Counted from the first letter of the stretch, positions 40,224-49,285 are shown. The stretch: DNA of 64,000 nt from CAVORB01 sp963698495 (GCA_963698495.1 CAVORB010000001.1:178297-242296), one strand, 5' to 3'. Made by a program: numbers and translations. Notes: generated from the letters alone by a model not told the origin.

Positions 40224-41462
40224 CTACTCGGACGGTCGAATGTTGCCGTAGCGGGCGTGCACGTATTCGTCGACCATGTGGGTGAATTCCTCGGCGATGC
40301 GGTCCCCCTTGAGGGTCGCCACCTTCTCGCCGTCCACGTACACGGGGGCGGAAGGTCGCTCGCCCGTGCCCGGCAGGCTGATACCGATGTTCGCCTGCTT
40401 GCTCTCGCCTGGGCCGTTGACCACGCACCCCATCACCGCAACCTGCATGGCCTCGACACCCGGATAACGGCCGCGCCACAGCGGCATCTGCGCCCGCAGG
40501 TGGGACTGGATGTCCTTGGCCAGCCGTTGGAAATAGTCGCTCGTGGTGCGGCCGCACCCGGGGCAAGCGGTGACCAGTGGGGCAAACGAGCGAAGCCCCA
40601 TGGTCTGCAGGATCTCTTGGGCAACCACCACCTCACGGGTGCGCGACTCACCCGGCTCGGGCGTCAGGGAGACGCGGATGGTGTCGCCAATACCCTCCTG
40701 CAGCAGCACCGCCAGTGCCGCGGTGGAAGCAACGATGCCCTTGGAGCCCATGCCCGCCTCGGTGAGACCCAGGTGCAGGGCGTAGTCACAGCGGCTCGCC
40801 AGCATGCGGTAGACGGCGATCAGGTCCTGCACGCCGCTCATCTTGCAGGAGAGCAGAATCCTGTCGCGCCCCAGACCGAGCTCCTCCGCCCGCTTGGCGC
40901 TCTCCAGGGCGGACAAGACCATGGCCTCGCGCATCACCTGCTCGGCGTCCCTCGGAGCATGAGCGCGGGCGTTCTCGTCCATGAGACGAGCGATAAGCTC
41001 CGGATCCAGACTGCCCCAGTTGACCCCGATGCGCACCGGCCTTTCGTAACGGCAGGCGATCTCGATCATGGTGGCGAACTGGCTGTCGCGCTTCTCCCCG
41101 CGCCCCACGTTGCCCGGGTTGATGCGGTACTTTCCGAGCGCCTCGGCACACTCCGGGTAATCGGTCAGCAGGCGGTGTCCGTTGAAGTGGAAATCCCCGA
41201 TCAGGGGCACATCCACGCCCCGTGCGTCCAGCGCCTCGCGGATGTCTGCCACCGCCCGTGCCGCGGACTCGTTGTTGACGGTGATCCGCACCAGCTCCGA
41301 GCCCGCTCGGGCCAACTCGAGGACTTGGGCAACGGTGGACGCCACGTCAGCGGTGTCGGTATTGGTCATGGACTGCACCGCCACGGGTGCCGAACCGCCC
41401 ACGATCACGCCGCCAACGTTGACGGGCACGGTGCCGTGACGCTCGATTGGACTGGGACTCAT
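40224..41462 (-). CDS. ispG: 4-hydroxy-3-methylbut-2-enyl diphosphate synthase
   Basis: 412 residues from the ATG at 41462 (MSPSPIERHGTVPVNVGGV). TIM-barrel landmarks are SMTNTDTADV, IGDFHFNGH, and RINPGNVGRGEKRD. The [4Fe-4S] ligands are in TACPGCGRT and GCVVNGPGES. It catalyses the reductive step converting MEcPP to HMBPP in the MEP isoprenoid pathway, in the cytosol. Confidence 0.96.
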   Translation of the reverse strand: MSPSPIERHGTVPVNVGGVIVGGSAPVAVQSMTNTDTADVASTVAQVLELARAGSELVRITVNNESAARAVADIREALDARGVDVPLIGDFHFNGHRLLTDYPECAEALGKYRINPGNVGRGEKRDSQFATMIEIACRYERPVRIGVNWGSLDPELIARLMDENARAHAPRDAEQVMREAMVLSALESAKRAEELGLGRDRILLSCKMSGVQDLIAVYRMLASRCDYALHLGLTEAGMGSKGIVASTAALAVLLQEGIGDTIRVSLTPEPGESRTREVVVAQEILQTMGLRSFAPLVTACPGCGRTTSDYFQRLAKDIQSHLRAQMPLWRGRYPGVEAMQVAVMGCVVNGPGESKQANIGISLPGTGERPSAPVYVDGEKVATLKGDRIAEEFTHMVDEYVHARYGNIRPSE

Positions 41463-41583
41463 GGCCTGTGCTCTTTGGGAAGCCGCGACCCCGCGGCCGA
41501 TAGCTTGAATGTTGGTTCGCCTCCCCGGCGTGTAAAGGGGCGGGCCAGCAGGAACCTCGAGCCCGGGTCTCATCGCCGCGCGA

Positions 41584-42438
41584 TCAAGGCAAGACGGAGC
41601 GCAGCCCCTGAATGATGTCGAGGTAATCCGGCGCGTCCTGATCGATGTAGCCGTGACGCACCAGGAAATCGATGATGACCAGATTGCAGTTGAGCTTGAA
41701 CTCGTTGCCGTCGCGGACCGTCTCCAGCACGCGCCGCACCGGCCACAGGTAGAAGGCCTGCACCTCACCGTCCTGGCAGCGAGGCTCGAAGTCCGGCGGC
41801 AGCTCCAGATCGTAGCAGTACATGACGTCCGGCTTCAGGCCCCGTTCGGACTCCCGGCAATAGGTAACGGCCCCCACCGGCACGGCCCGATCCGCCAGCG
41901 CCTGCGGCATGGCCGCCTCCTCCCGGCACTCCTTGCGCAGGTTCTCGGCGAGGGTCGCTCCCCAGGGCAAGCCGCCCGCGACCAGGTTGTCCAGGTGATT
42001 GGGGAAGACGCGCCGATCGGCCGATCGCCTCGCCACCCACAGCTTCAAGTCATCGCCATCCCGCACGAAGCCGTTCAGATGCTGGCCGAAGGCGCGAACG
42101 CCGAAATAGGGGGCGCAGGCACGGTCGATCAGCATCCGGGGCGCGAGCCGGCTCCCGCTGGTGACCGGGTACATCTCGCCGTGCAGGTGGCTGATTGCGC
42201 CTTGCTCCACCAGCGTTGCAACGACCTCCTGCATGGCCCCAGTGCGGGACGCGAAGTCCCCCGCCGAATGAATCCAGTCGACGCCGTCGGGCGCGACCCG
42301 GAAGGTCCTCGGAAACCGTCGCAGGTGCTCCGCGAAGGCGCGACGCACCAGCCCGACGCGATCGGACTCCACCCGAAACGGGATGAACCCTGCGGGCTCC
42401 CAGCGGTTGCATTCGCGAATGTGATCGAGAAAGCTCAT
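41584..42438 (-). CDS. Nudix hydrolase with N-terminal DUF4743
   Basis: 284 residues from the ATG at 42438, which overlaps the yjbQ stop by 4 bp. The N-terminal domain (MSFLDHIRECNRWEPAGFIP ... SRTGAMQEVVATL) is the DUF4743 region. The Nudix box is GGLPWGATLAENLRKECREE. Plant and fungal relatives (Nudix20/24, YJR142W) act on damaged thiamine diphosphate derivatives. Next to YjbQ, which can have thiamine-phosphate synthase activity, a thiamine-related or house-cleaning role is plausible but unproven. Confidence 0.82.
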   Translation of the reverse strand: MSFLDHIRECNRWEPAGFIPFRVESDRVGLVRRAFAEHLRRFPRTFRVAPDGVDWIHSAGDFASRTGAMQEVVATLVEQGAISHLHGEMYPVTSGSRLAPRMLIDRACAPYFGVRAFGQHLNGFVRDGDDLKLWVARRSADRRVFPNHLDNLVAGGLPWGATLAENLRKECREEAAMPQALADRAVPVGAVTYCRESERGLKPDVMYCYDLELPPDFEPRCQDGEVQAFYLWPVRRVLETVRDGNEFKLNCNLVIIDFLVRHGYIDQDAPDYLDIIQGLRSVLP

Positions 42439-42854
42439 GCCGGAGCCGCCGAATCGACCAGGATAGTGCAGACGACGGTCCTCTCCTTGCGCGGCCCGTC
42501 GAACTCGCAGAAGAACACGTTCTGCCAGGTGGAGAGGCCAAGCTCGCCCGCGATGACGGGTATGGTCTCGGACGGTCCCACCAGACCCGCCTTGAGGTGG
42601 GAATCGCCGTTCCCGTCCTGGGCATCGTGACGCCACACCCCGCGCGGGATGAGCTTGCGCAGCAGATCCACGACGTCCGTCTGGACGCTGTCATCCCAGT
42701 TCTCTTGGATCATGACGGCGCCCGTGGCCCCTTGCGCGTAGACGGCGACCAGCCCATCGCGCACCCCGCTGCGACGGACCGCATCACGAAGCTGCGGCGT
42801 GATATCCACCAGCTCCTCCCGGGCGCTGGTGCGGAATCGAACGAGCTCGCGCAC
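42435..42854 (-). CDS. yjbQ: YjbQ family protein (UPF0047)
   Basis: 139 residues if started at the GTG at 42854. That codon overlaps the last base of the mazG stop and follows a GGAGGGG site, and the length then matches E. coli YjbQ (138 aa). A longer ATG start at 42884 would lie inside mazG. Motifs: GATGAVMIQENWDDSVQTD, HLKAGLVGPSETIPV and TWQNVFFCEFDGPR. YjbQ shows weak thiamine-phosphate synthase activity in E. coli, but its true role is unclear. It is coupled to mazG and the Nudix gene. Confidence 0.85.
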   Translation of the reverse strand: MRELVRFRTSAREELVDITPQLRDAVRRSGVRDGLVAVYAQGATGAVMIQENWDDSVQTDVVDLLRKLIPRGVWRHDAQDGNGDSHLKAGLVGPSETIPVIAGELGLSTWQNVFFCEFDGPRKERTVVCTILVDSAAPA

Positions 42855-43654
42855 TACTTCCCCTCCATTTTCACGGCCTCCCACAGCCTCTCCATCTCCA
42901 CGCGCTCATCAGGACCGGGGGCTCTGCCCTGCTCCCTCAGGCCAGCCTCGATCGCGCGAAAGCGTCGCTCGAAGCGATGGTTCCCGGCGCGCAGGGCCTG
43001 CTCCGCATCGACGCCCAGGTGACGGGCCAGGTTGACGCAGGAGAAGAGCAGATCACCAACCTCGTGAACCCGCTCAACGGGATCGGCGTTCTCGTCAATG
43101 GCCTGCCGGCACTCATCGAGCTCCTCGCGGACCTTGTCAAACACGCCATCGATCGCATCCCAGTCGAACCCTACGCTGGCGGCCCGCCGCTGCAGCTTCT
43201 GCCCCCGCACCAGCGCGGGCAGGGCCTCGGCGACGCCAGCGAGGAGACTTGAGTCCCGATCGCCACCCTTGCGCGCTCGCTCCGACGCCTTTTCGCGTTC
43301 CCAATTCGCGCGCACGGCCGCTTGATCCGACAGATCGGCATCCGCGAAGACGTGCGGATGGCGGCGGATCATCTTGCTGCAGATGGCTTCCACGACATCG
43401 GCAAACGCAAAGCTGCCCTGCTCCTCGGCCATCCGGGCATGGAAAACGACCTGGAACAGCAGGTCCCCGAGCTCGTCGCGCAGAGCGTCCATGTCGTCGT
43501 TCTCGATCGCCTCGGCGACCTCGTATGCCTCCTCGAGGGTATAGGGAAGGATCGTGCGGAAGCTTTGCGCGAGATCCCACGGGCACCCGCCCTTTGGGTC
43601 GCGCAGGCGCGCCATGATGGCGAGCAAATCGTCGATGGTGGGGCGATCCGACAT
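42854..43654 (-). CDS. mazG: Nucleoside triphosphate pyrophosphohydrolase MazG
   Basis: 266 residues from the ATG at 43654 (MSDRPTIDDLLAIMARLRDP), about the E. coli MazG length. Two MazG helical repeats are present: GCPWDLAQSFRTILPYTLEE with EELGD-like DELGDLLFQVVFHA, and a second with EELDECRQAI ... EVGDLLFSCVNLAR. It hydrolyses NTPs to NMP and PPi, clearing abnormal nucleotides and lowering ppGpp under starvation. First gene of a mazG-yjbQ-Nudix operon. Confidence 0.94.
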   Translation of the reverse strand: MSDRPTIDDLLAIMARLRDPKGGCPWDLAQSFRTILPYTLEEAYEVAEAIENDDMDALRDELGDLLFQVVFHARMAEEQGSFAFADVVEAICSKMIRRHPHVFADADLSDQAAVRANWEREKASERARKGGDRDSSLLAGVAEALPALVRGQKLQRRAASVGFDWDAIDGVFDKVREELDECRQAIDENADPVERVHEVGDLLFSCVNLARHLGVDAEQALRAGNHRFERRFRAIEAGLREQGRAPGPDERVEMERLWEAVKMEGK

Positions 43655-43692
43655 AGGGTCCTCGAGAGCCATAGCAGCCTTGTCCAGGGGCA

Positions 43693-44034
43693 TCAGCTGA
43701 ACAGAATCCCGAGCAGCAGCGCGCCGATTCCGCCCCAGTACCAGTAGAGCTTGGGGATCCCGATGATCTCGCTTGGCAGCGATTTGGACGGATCCCGCGA
43801 GATCTCCCACAGATGGGGTCCCGCCATGAGCCAGGGAATGAAACCAAACATGGCCGGCACCGCGATCCACATCGGCACCGGTTCGTTGAGCAGTAAGGTG
43901 ACCACGAGCACCGGCCACAACAGGATGTAAGCGGCGGTCATGCGCGCGTCAGCGGACTTCTCTCGGGTCTTGGCGAAAGCCATGACCGCCGTTACGCCCC
44001 ATACGGCGGCAATGAGAATGATAACCAGCCGCAT
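43693..44034 (-). CDS. Small integral membrane protein, unknown function
   Basis: 113 residues with four hydrophobic segments (LVIILIAAVWGVTAVMAFA, AAYILLWPVLVVTLLL, WIAVPAMFGFIPWLMAG, YWYWGGIGALLLGILF). No known motif is seen. It sits 38 bp upstream of mazG on the same strand and could be the first gene of that operon. Confidence 0.65.
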   Translation of the reverse strand: MRLVIILIAAVWGVTAVMAFAKTREKSADARMTAAYILLWPVLVVTLLLNEPVPMWIAVPAMFGFIPWLMAGPHLWEISRDPSKSLPSEIIGIPKLYWYWGGIGALLLGILFS

Positions 44035-44392
44035 GCGCGGTCAATACCTCTCGCGTGGAGTGCCGCCGACAGACGATCGCGCACCACCCTCAGCGCGGGA
44101 TGGGCGCGTCGGCGATACCGGCACCAGACATGGACTCAATCGGGACGTGCGGCGGTGGGCGCCAACCTGGCGGCGCAGCAACGCCCCCGCGTGATCGCCA
44201 GAGCAGATCTTCCGACCAGAATCAGCGCCGAAGAACCTCGTGTTGCGGCTGTCAAGGTCCATGCGGATGCCGAAAGCGCGGATCGCGTGTCCAACAATCG
44301 GTCGTTTCGGCGCGCATGCGAGAGCTACCATCGGGGCTGACTTCGGGACAGGGCATTCGGATTCGCAGACCAGCGAGACCCCGCCGCAAACG
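44035..44392. other. Intergenic region without a supportable gene
   Basis: 358 bp. Overlapping frames on both strands are low-complexity Arg-rich readings of GC-rich DNA. I see no ribosome-binding site, motif or strong hairpin. Confidence 0.5.
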
Positions 44393-44785
44393 TCAAAACT
44401 GCCCCGTGCGAAGCAAGACCAGGGTACAGGCACGTTCATAGGGTATGCCGGCCTCCTTCAGCGCGCGCTCAAGCGCCCGCGATTCGGTTCCTGGATTGAG
44501 TATCACCCTGCCGGGTACCAATTCAACGATATCGCGGATCATATCGCGACTGCGCGCCTCTCCGACGTAGAGCGTGAGCGTATGAACGCGATCCCGGATA
44601 TCCGCCAGTCGGTTGACCACCGGAATGCGGTCGATCCGAGACGCCTTCGGGTGCACCGGAATCACACGGTAACCCTGCGCGTGCAGGAGCTCGACTGCCT
44701 GAAAGGAGTAGCGGGTGGGTTTAGGACTCGCCCCCAACACGACGACACAGTGCTCGCCCGGTCTCAGATGTCTGGATGCCCGCAT
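44393..44785 (-). CDS. CoA-binding (YccU-like) protein
   Basis: 130 residues from the ATG at 44785 (MRASRHLRPGEHCVVVLGAS). It has a Rossmann CoA-binding domain with VVLGASPKPTRYSFQAVELL, GYRVIPVHPKAS, and the late motif RVILNPGTESRALERALKEA. These single-domain proteins resemble the CoA-binding part of succinyl-CoA synthetase alpha, and their function is unknown. The 290 bp between it and the tRNA gene hold nothing I can support. Confidence 0.8.
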   Translation of the reverse strand: MRASRHLRPGEHCVVVLGASPKPTRYSFQAVELLHAQGYRVIPVHPKASRIDRIPVVNRLADIRDRVHTLTLYVGEARSRDMIRDIVELVPGRVILNPGTESRALERALKEAGIPYERACTLVLLRTGQF

Positions 44786-45075
44786 GCTCCCACCTCGCAC
44801 CGCTGGCTGGGGCCGAAAAAGGGTGCCATGGTACCGCTGGCCCCAACGGACGTCCACGAGCACACCTTGCTCGCAGGTTACGGTGATTTGCCCCGCGAAG
44901 CGGGGCCGAGAGCCTGAAACCAGGGCACACGCCACCAGAAGCTCCGCCGCCGGCTGCCGTCTTGGCGGGGATGCTCGCGCTGTCCTGCCGAACGAGATGT
45001 GTCAAGACAGCGCTGCATCTGCTGCTGCAGCAGCTTGACGGACGAATCATGCATCCGGATAATTCAGTGTTCTTC

Positions 45076-45152
45076 GCGCCCGTAGCTCAGTTGGATAGAG
45101 TACCTGGCTACGAACCAGGTGGTCGGGAGTTCGAATCTCTCCGGGCGCGCCA
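45076..45152 (+). tRNA. tRNA-Arg (anticodon ACG)
   Basis: A 77-nt cloverleaf: acceptor stem GCGCCCG/CGGGCGC, discriminator G and encoded CCA. The anticodon arm is CCTGG-CTACGAA-CCAGG with anticodon ACG. The T arm is GGGAG-TTCGAAT-CTCTC. The integrase gene begins about 100 bp downstream with its 3' end facing the tRNA. This makes the tRNA 3' end the likely attachment site of the accessory block. Confidence 0.97.
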
Positions 45153-45249
45153 AAAACATCGATAAAACAGCCGGTTAGATGACCCCCATCGACCGGCTTT
45201 TTTATTGCCTGTCCCATAGAATGCCCCCTGTCCCATAGATTCGCCGCGG

Positions 45250-46347
45250 TCATGTGTTTTTTGCCCTGATCAGCGGCTGGACCCGAACCGGTTTCCGGCG
45301 GTAGACGCGCTGCGTGATGGCCGAGTCGGCGTGCCCCAACCGCTGTGATGCTTCCTGCAGGGTGTCGCTGTCGCTCGCCACCTTGGCGCGGAGGTCGCGC
45401 TCCTGGAACCGGTCCTTGACCTTCGTCTCCTTCATGACCCGGTCCATGAACCGCTGCCACAGGCTGTCGAAGGCGTTGGCGCTGCCGTCCTCCTTGATGT
45501 ACGCCATGTTCTCCCTGGTCACGAAGAGCGGCATGTCCCCCACCCGTCGCGGCGGCATGCGCTTGATCTCCTCGACGAGATCCTTCAGCTCTCCCGCGGC
45601 GTCCCACTCGATGATCAGGCGGATGCCCGTGGAGTCCTTGGTCTTGTGCGGCTGCACGTGGATGCCGTCTTCGCGCAGATCGGGCAGACGCAGCCGCAGG
45701 ATGTCGCTGCGGCGCAGTCCGGTCATCAGCTTGAGCCGGACGTAGAGCTTCGCCAGCTCGACGGTCCGGGCGGTGCGCTTGTCCTTGGGCATCTTCAGGC
45801 TGAAGACCTCCGCGATCTCCCAATCCTCCACCAGGCGGTCCCGCGGCCGCGTGCGGTGTTTCTTCACCTGGCCGATCAGGGGATTCTTGTCGATGATTCC
45901 CCATTCGACCGCCATGGTGAGCAGATGGGAGAGGACCTCGAGGTCGCGGTTGATGCTCGTCTTTCCGAACTTGCCCGCTGCGGTGTGCTTGTACTGGTTG
46001 TAATGACGCGGCAGGACCTTGCCGGGGTGCATGTGCCCGAATACCGGACGCAACCGACGAAGGCTGAGCCGGTTGATCTCCTGACTCTTTGGCGCCTTGG
46101 TGGGGACAACCTCCAGCGCGTAGCGATCCATCAGCTTCCCCATGTTGCCGATCTTGGACGGGTCCACGTTGAGTCGGTCGCTCCAGGACCGGTAGGCCTC
46201 CTGCAGCGATTTGCCCAGGCGGAACTCGGTCTTGCCGTCCCATTGCGACTCCGCCCCCGGCGGCACGCGGTAGTAATAGGCGCCGTGCTTGTACCGCCAG
46301 CGCTCGGGCAGGGATTTGTTCTCGGATTTACGGGCGTACGGTGCCAT
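45250..46347 (-). CDS. int: Tyrosine-type integrase
   Basis: 365 residues. A SAM-like core-binding domain (about 70-165) is followed by the catalytic domain. Catalytic Arg is in TGLRRSDILRLRL, a Lys candidate in HKTKDSTG, the second box reads ERDLRAKVASD, then QRLGHADSAIT, with nucleophile Tyr in QRVYRRK. At the usual HxxR site this protein has RxxR (RDLR), an unusual but not unknown change. Its 3' end faces the tRNA-Arg gene. It overlaps the upstream DUF4224 gene by 20 bp. Confidence 0.93.
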   Translation of the reverse strand: MAPYARKSENKSLPERWRYKHGAYYYRVPPGAESQWDGKTEFRLGKSLQEAYRSWSDRLNVDPSKIGNMGKLMDRYALEVVPTKAPKSQEINRLSLRRLRPVFGHMHPGKVLPRHYNQYKHTAAGKFGKTSINRDLEVLSHLLTMAVEWGIIDKNPLIGQVKKHRTRPRDRLVEDWEIAEVFSLKMPKDKRTARTVELAKLYVRLKLMTGLRRSDILRLRLPDLREDGIHVQPHKTKDSTGIRLIIEWDAAGELKDLVEEIKRMPPRRVGDMPLFVTRENMAYIKEDGSANAFDSLWQRFMDRVMKETKVKDRFQERDLRAKVASDSDTLQEASQRLGHADSAITQRVYRRKPVRVQPLIRAKNT

Positions 46348-46555
46348 TGATCAGGCTCGAGAAGTCGGGCTCGGCGGTCCGATCGTACGCGGAACCGCTC
46401 AGCGACATTTCCAGGGACCGTCTGGTCACGATCGGGCGACCATCCGGTCGCACGACGTGGCCGATACCCATATGCGTCAGGGCGCGGATTTGCGCACTGT
46501 ACCGGCGCCTCCCCGTGATATGGCGGAGCTCCTCTTCTGTCAAGAAAGTGTCCAT
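46328..46555 (-). CDS. DUF4224 protein, integrase-associated
   Basis: 75 residues from the ATG at 46555 (MDTFLTEEELRHITGRRRYS). TEEEL..ITG..R...Q...L is the DUF4224 pattern, found as a small winged-helix-like protein directly upstream of phage-type integrases. It may be an excisionase or directionality factor, but this is inferred. Its end overlaps the integrase start. Confidence 0.75.
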   Translation of the reverse strand: MDTFLTEEELRHITGRRRYSAQIRALTHMGIGHVVRPDGRPIVTRRSLEMSLSGSAYDRTAEPDFSSLINGTVRP

Positions 46556-46860
46556 TCGCCTACCTCGGCGTTTCAGGAGAGTACCGGTCCGCGATTCGAT
46601 TGCGCGACCGCCTCTCATTAACGCCCCGACTACCGGAAGCACCAGTCTCGCCAATCGCCATTCGGCCGATTCCTGCGACGTGCGCGGTAGGGCGCAGCTT
46701 GTCCTGGGCATGGTCCCCATGTCCTGTCCGGTTCACTTCGAGTGACTTCGTCGACCACGGCACGCGGCGCATGGTCGTGGGCGCGGATCTTTGAATCCCC
46801 GCCACAAGACTACGGGACGGGGATGATGTCTTCCCCAGCGACTTCTCGCGGGGCGGCGCA

Positions 46861-46889
46861 TTTATATTACAAAATGTACTTTTATGCAA
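46861..46889 (-). promoter_or_regulatory. Candidate sigma-70 promoter for the DUF4224-int operon
   Basis: On the minus strand TTGCAT (46884-46889), a 17-bp spacer, and TATAAA (46861-46866) form a good -35/-10 pair inside an AT-rich island in otherwise GC-rich DNA. It would give a leader of about 300 nt before the DUF4224 start. No other gene is supported in 46556-46972. Confidence 0.55.
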
Positions 46890-46972
46890 CATGACACATG
46901 ATAGGTAATACATTGCCTGACCCTTTCGTTGTTGTTGCCACAACCCTTTTCGTGGTAATCGGCACGAGAAAT

Positions 46973-47005
46973 GGACCACACCGGGACGAAGCCTCGGTGT
47001 GGTCC
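46973..47005 (-). terminator. Terminator hairpin after the primase gene
   Basis: GGACCACACCG (46973-46983) pairs perfectly with CGGTGTGGTCC (46995-47005), an 11-bp stem with an 11-nt loop. It begins 6 bp past the primase stop. On the minus strand it is followed by a short T-rich run (ATTTCT). Confidence 0.7.
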
Positions 47006-47011
47006 TGAGTC

Positions 47012-48071
47012 TCATGCGACCGCTCGATCTTCGAAGCGTCGGGAAGCTCTCACGGCCCAGAGATCCGCCCAGTCCAGCCCCTTGGCGCCAGGTGGAATCG
47101 GTCCAGCCGGCAATCGGATGTCGACGGCGATTCCACGCGAGAGCAGGCGCGACCGCAGATCGCGAGCCGCTGCTTCACCGGCGCCCGACAGATCCCGATC
47201 CGCCCAGACCACCAGCCGACGGGTGCCGGCCGGGGGCGCAAACCGCGCCAACAGAGACGCACAGACCGCCGACCAGACGGGCATGCCGGTCGCCAGGCGA
47301 ACCGCGAGCGCCGTCTCGATGCCCTCGGCAATACCCAGCACAGGACTTGGGGGGAACAGCCGAATCGCTCCGCCGGACAACCGGATGCCGGTCTCGACGG
47401 GCATCAGCTTCCGCGGCGAGCGCACCGGCGCTTTCAACCCGTCACGGGTGAGGTAGGTCCGGTGCAAGGTGCGCGTTCTCCCATCCGGATCGACGACCCT
47501 GGCCAGCATCGCGGGGTAAGCGGCGGATGCATCTGCCCTCGTCCCAGTACCCGAGCGACGGGTGCATGCGCACCTCGTCCGCGTCCAGTACGTCCGGGTC
47601 GAGCCGCCGGCGCCAAAAGTAGGTCCGCAACGGACCGGCTCGGGTGTCTGCCGGGGAACAGGATTCAGCCCACAACCGGACGATCCTTTCTGAGTGACTC
47701 CCCTCCTCCGATCTCGACCGCGGGCGACGACTTGCTGAAGCTTGCGGCTTCGCGGGAGTGATCGGCGCGCCGGTGCCGAGCGCACCCGCCACGGCTTCGA
47801 CGACCTCCGGAAACCGCCAACCCTTGAGCCAGCCGAGCAGGCCGAGCCCGTCGGGGAATGCGCCGCAGGTCGCGCAGATGCCGCCGCCGGTCTCCTGTAC
47901 GTCGGCGAACAGACGGAAGCCGTCCTTGCCGCCGTGCACCGGGCAGGGCACGTGCCGCCCGGGACGTTCCAGTGCCGGATTCAGTTCCGGCGCGAGTTGC
48001 TCGAATAGGCCGAGCCAATGCCCGGCCGCCAGAGCGCGCACGGCGCGCGCGTCGGTGTGTTTACTCAACAT
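47012..48071 (-). CDS. P4-type TOPRIM primase, broken by a +1 frameshift
   Basis: The first part starts at the ATG at 48071 (MLSKHTDARAVRALAAGHW). It carries a zinc-binding motif (CPVHGGKDGFRLF ... CATCG) as in phage P4/ICE primases. The TOPRIM part (LGIAEGIETALAVRLATG ... VVWADRD) is in the +1 frame and ends at 47012. The switch lies near 47530-47545, around YWDEG, with AYPAMLARVVDPDG resuming the family sequence. One extra base explains it. It primes DNA replication of the element if intact. A perfect GACCCGG/CCGGGTC hairpin (48089-48107) lies 18 nt before the start. Confidence 0.75.
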
Positions 48072-48088
48072 GTTGCACCTGTGGCCAT

Positions 48089-48107
48089 GACCCGGGCCTG
48101 CCGGGTC
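48089..48107 (-). promoter_or_regulatory. Leader hairpin before the primase
   Basis: GACCCGG/CCGGGTC, a 7-bp stem with a 5-nt loop, 18 nt before the ATG. It is simpler than the nested hairpins of the other genes in this block. Confidence 0.5.
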
Positions 48108-48187
48108 CTGAATCGTGACGCCCGGCGCTTTGGGAGCCGCCGGGCCGGATGGACCTCCCGAGCCCCGTTTGAGGTGGATCGGTCGTG

Positions 48188-48553
48188 TTATCCGATGTCA
48201 CGTATTCCAGACGGCATGGCACTCGGGATGTCCGGCACCTCGGAAAGGGATGCCGCGAGACCGATCAGGTCCGCTGCCGTCAGCCCGGCCGCCGGCAGGA
48301 AATCGCTGCCGGGGCCAAGAACAATCGGCTCGCCAACGTCGACGATCCGCGTGATCATTCGCTCGGCCTCCGCCGGATTCGGCGCCTCCACGCTCAGTAC
48401 GGCGCCGCGCTGCTCCGGGCGATGCACGCCCACCACGACGATACCGGTCGGCGCCACCAGCGCCTTGACTGCTCCGACCAGGGTCTGGAGCACGGGCTCG
48501 TCGAGCTGGGCGGCGATGACGAACAGCTCCCGGAATGCATTGGTCTTCTTCAT
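48188..48553 (-). CDS. Hypothetical element protein (121 aa)
   Basis: Starts at the ATG at 48553 (MKKTNAFRELFVIAAQLDEP) with GAGGAGACAG upstream. The segment VGAVKALVAPTGIVVVGVHR and a Pro/Ala-rich acidic C-terminal half contain no motif I know. Leader hairpin 48586-48605. It lies between the primase and the 73-aa gene of the same strand. Confidence 0.6.
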   Translation of the reverse strand: MKKTNAFRELFVIAAQLDEPVLQTLVGAVKALVAPTGIVVVGVHRPEQRGAVLSVEAPNPAEAERMITRIVDVGEPIVLGPGSDFLPAAGLTAADLIGLAASLSEVPDIPSAMPSGIRDIG

Positions 48554-48585
48554 GTCTGTCTCCTCGGTTACCCGAGGGGACGAGT

Positions 48586-48605
48586 GCATCCCCGAGGGGA
48601 GATGC
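48586..48605 (-). promoter_or_regulatory. Leader hairpin before the 121-aa gene
   Basis: GCATC and GATGC bracket a C-run/G-run core, forming an 8-bp stem with one wobble pair. It is 32 nt before the start codon, followed by GAGGAGACAG. Confidence 0.55.
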
Positions 48606-48683
48606 CGCCCCACGGGAATTGGCCTTTGGACTTGCCGGATGCAGGATGCGTGTTAGCCTTGCCGGACTAGCGGAGGACTACCC

Positions 48684-48884
48684 ATGCACACCGACAAACC
48701 CCCATTGCGGACCATTCAGGGTGACGGCCAGGCGTTGAAGGACGCCGCCACGGAACAGCTGATCCGCTGGGTCACCACGGGCGACGATGCCGAGCGCGTG
48801 CGTCTGCTCGCGCTGGATCGCCAGGTCGCCCCCCGCGGCCGGCTTCGGCTCGTCGGGGGACCCTCCTCGAAACAATCGGCTTAG
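48684..48884 (+). CDS. Hypothetical 66-aa protein
   Basis: Starts at the ATG at 48684 with a GGAGG site 7 nt upstream (MHTDKPPLRTIQGDGQALKD). It has a predicted helical middle and a basic, Pro-containing tail, and no known family. It is one of the few plus-strand genes in the block, and it overlaps the end of the 73-aa gene by 4 bp. Confidence 0.5.
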   Translation: MHTDKPPLRTIQGDGQALKDAATEQLIRWVTTGDDAERVRLLALDRQVAPRGRLRLVGGPSSKQSA

Positions 48885-49102
48885 CGCCGGTTGCGGCCCT
48901 TGACGAGATCGAACACCTCGGCACGGGCCACCATCTCCTCGTCGATCAGGCGGATGATGCGCCGCGCCGCGGCGATCACGTCCCGATCCTGCAGCTCCCG
49001 GTTACGCAGGAGCTCGCGCACCGCATCGCGACGCGCAATCAGTGCGCCCTTGCGGGCGGTCTCCAGCCAGCGGTAGAACGAACGCCAGAAGTCATGGTTC
49101 AT
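48881..49102 (-). CDS. Hypothetical element protein (73 aa)
   Basis: Starts at the ATG at 49102 with GAGGAGACAC upstream (MNHDFWRSFYRWLETARKGA). Helical and rich in Arg and acidic residues, with no family known to me. It is the first gene after long leader L1, so it may head the 49102-47012 transcription unit. Confidence 0.6.
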   Translation of the reverse strand: MNHDFWRSFYRWLETARKGALIARRDAVRELLRNRELQDRDVIAAARRIIRLIDEEMVARAEVFDLVKGRNRR

Positions 49103-49285
49103 GAGTGTCTCCTCATCGGGTCGGTCGAACCCGCCGGCGAGGAGACGCACCTGTCCCGTCGGGGAGAGTGCTCTCCCCAAGCGGGGTATCGGAAACGGCC
49201 GGTTGGCCGCGTCATCGCAGGACTGCTTGTTTTGGGACCCCAGCTAGGTCCTTCCTCGGGCTCACCACGGAGCACCGACAGAATC
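49103..49285 (-). promoter_or_regulatory. Structured leader L1
   Basis: About 180 nt, related to L2 (53821) and L3 (57328). In order on the minus strand: a partial GCTC/GAGC hairpin near 49258-49276; the GGACC/GGTCC hairpin (49235-49251) with a 7-nt loop containing AGCT; an AACAAGCAG segment; a GC-rich stretch; a nested hairpin at 49141-49176; and a GAGGAGACAC ribosome-binding site. The match to L2 is close over the AGCTGG-to-GGGGAGA stretch. Confidence 0.7.

Noticed and set aside
47442..48071. Two independent genes at 47012-47785 and 47442-48071
   Set aside because: Zinc-binding and TOPRIM halves of one P4-type primase meet at a single +1 shift near 47535, so I treat them as one broken gene.
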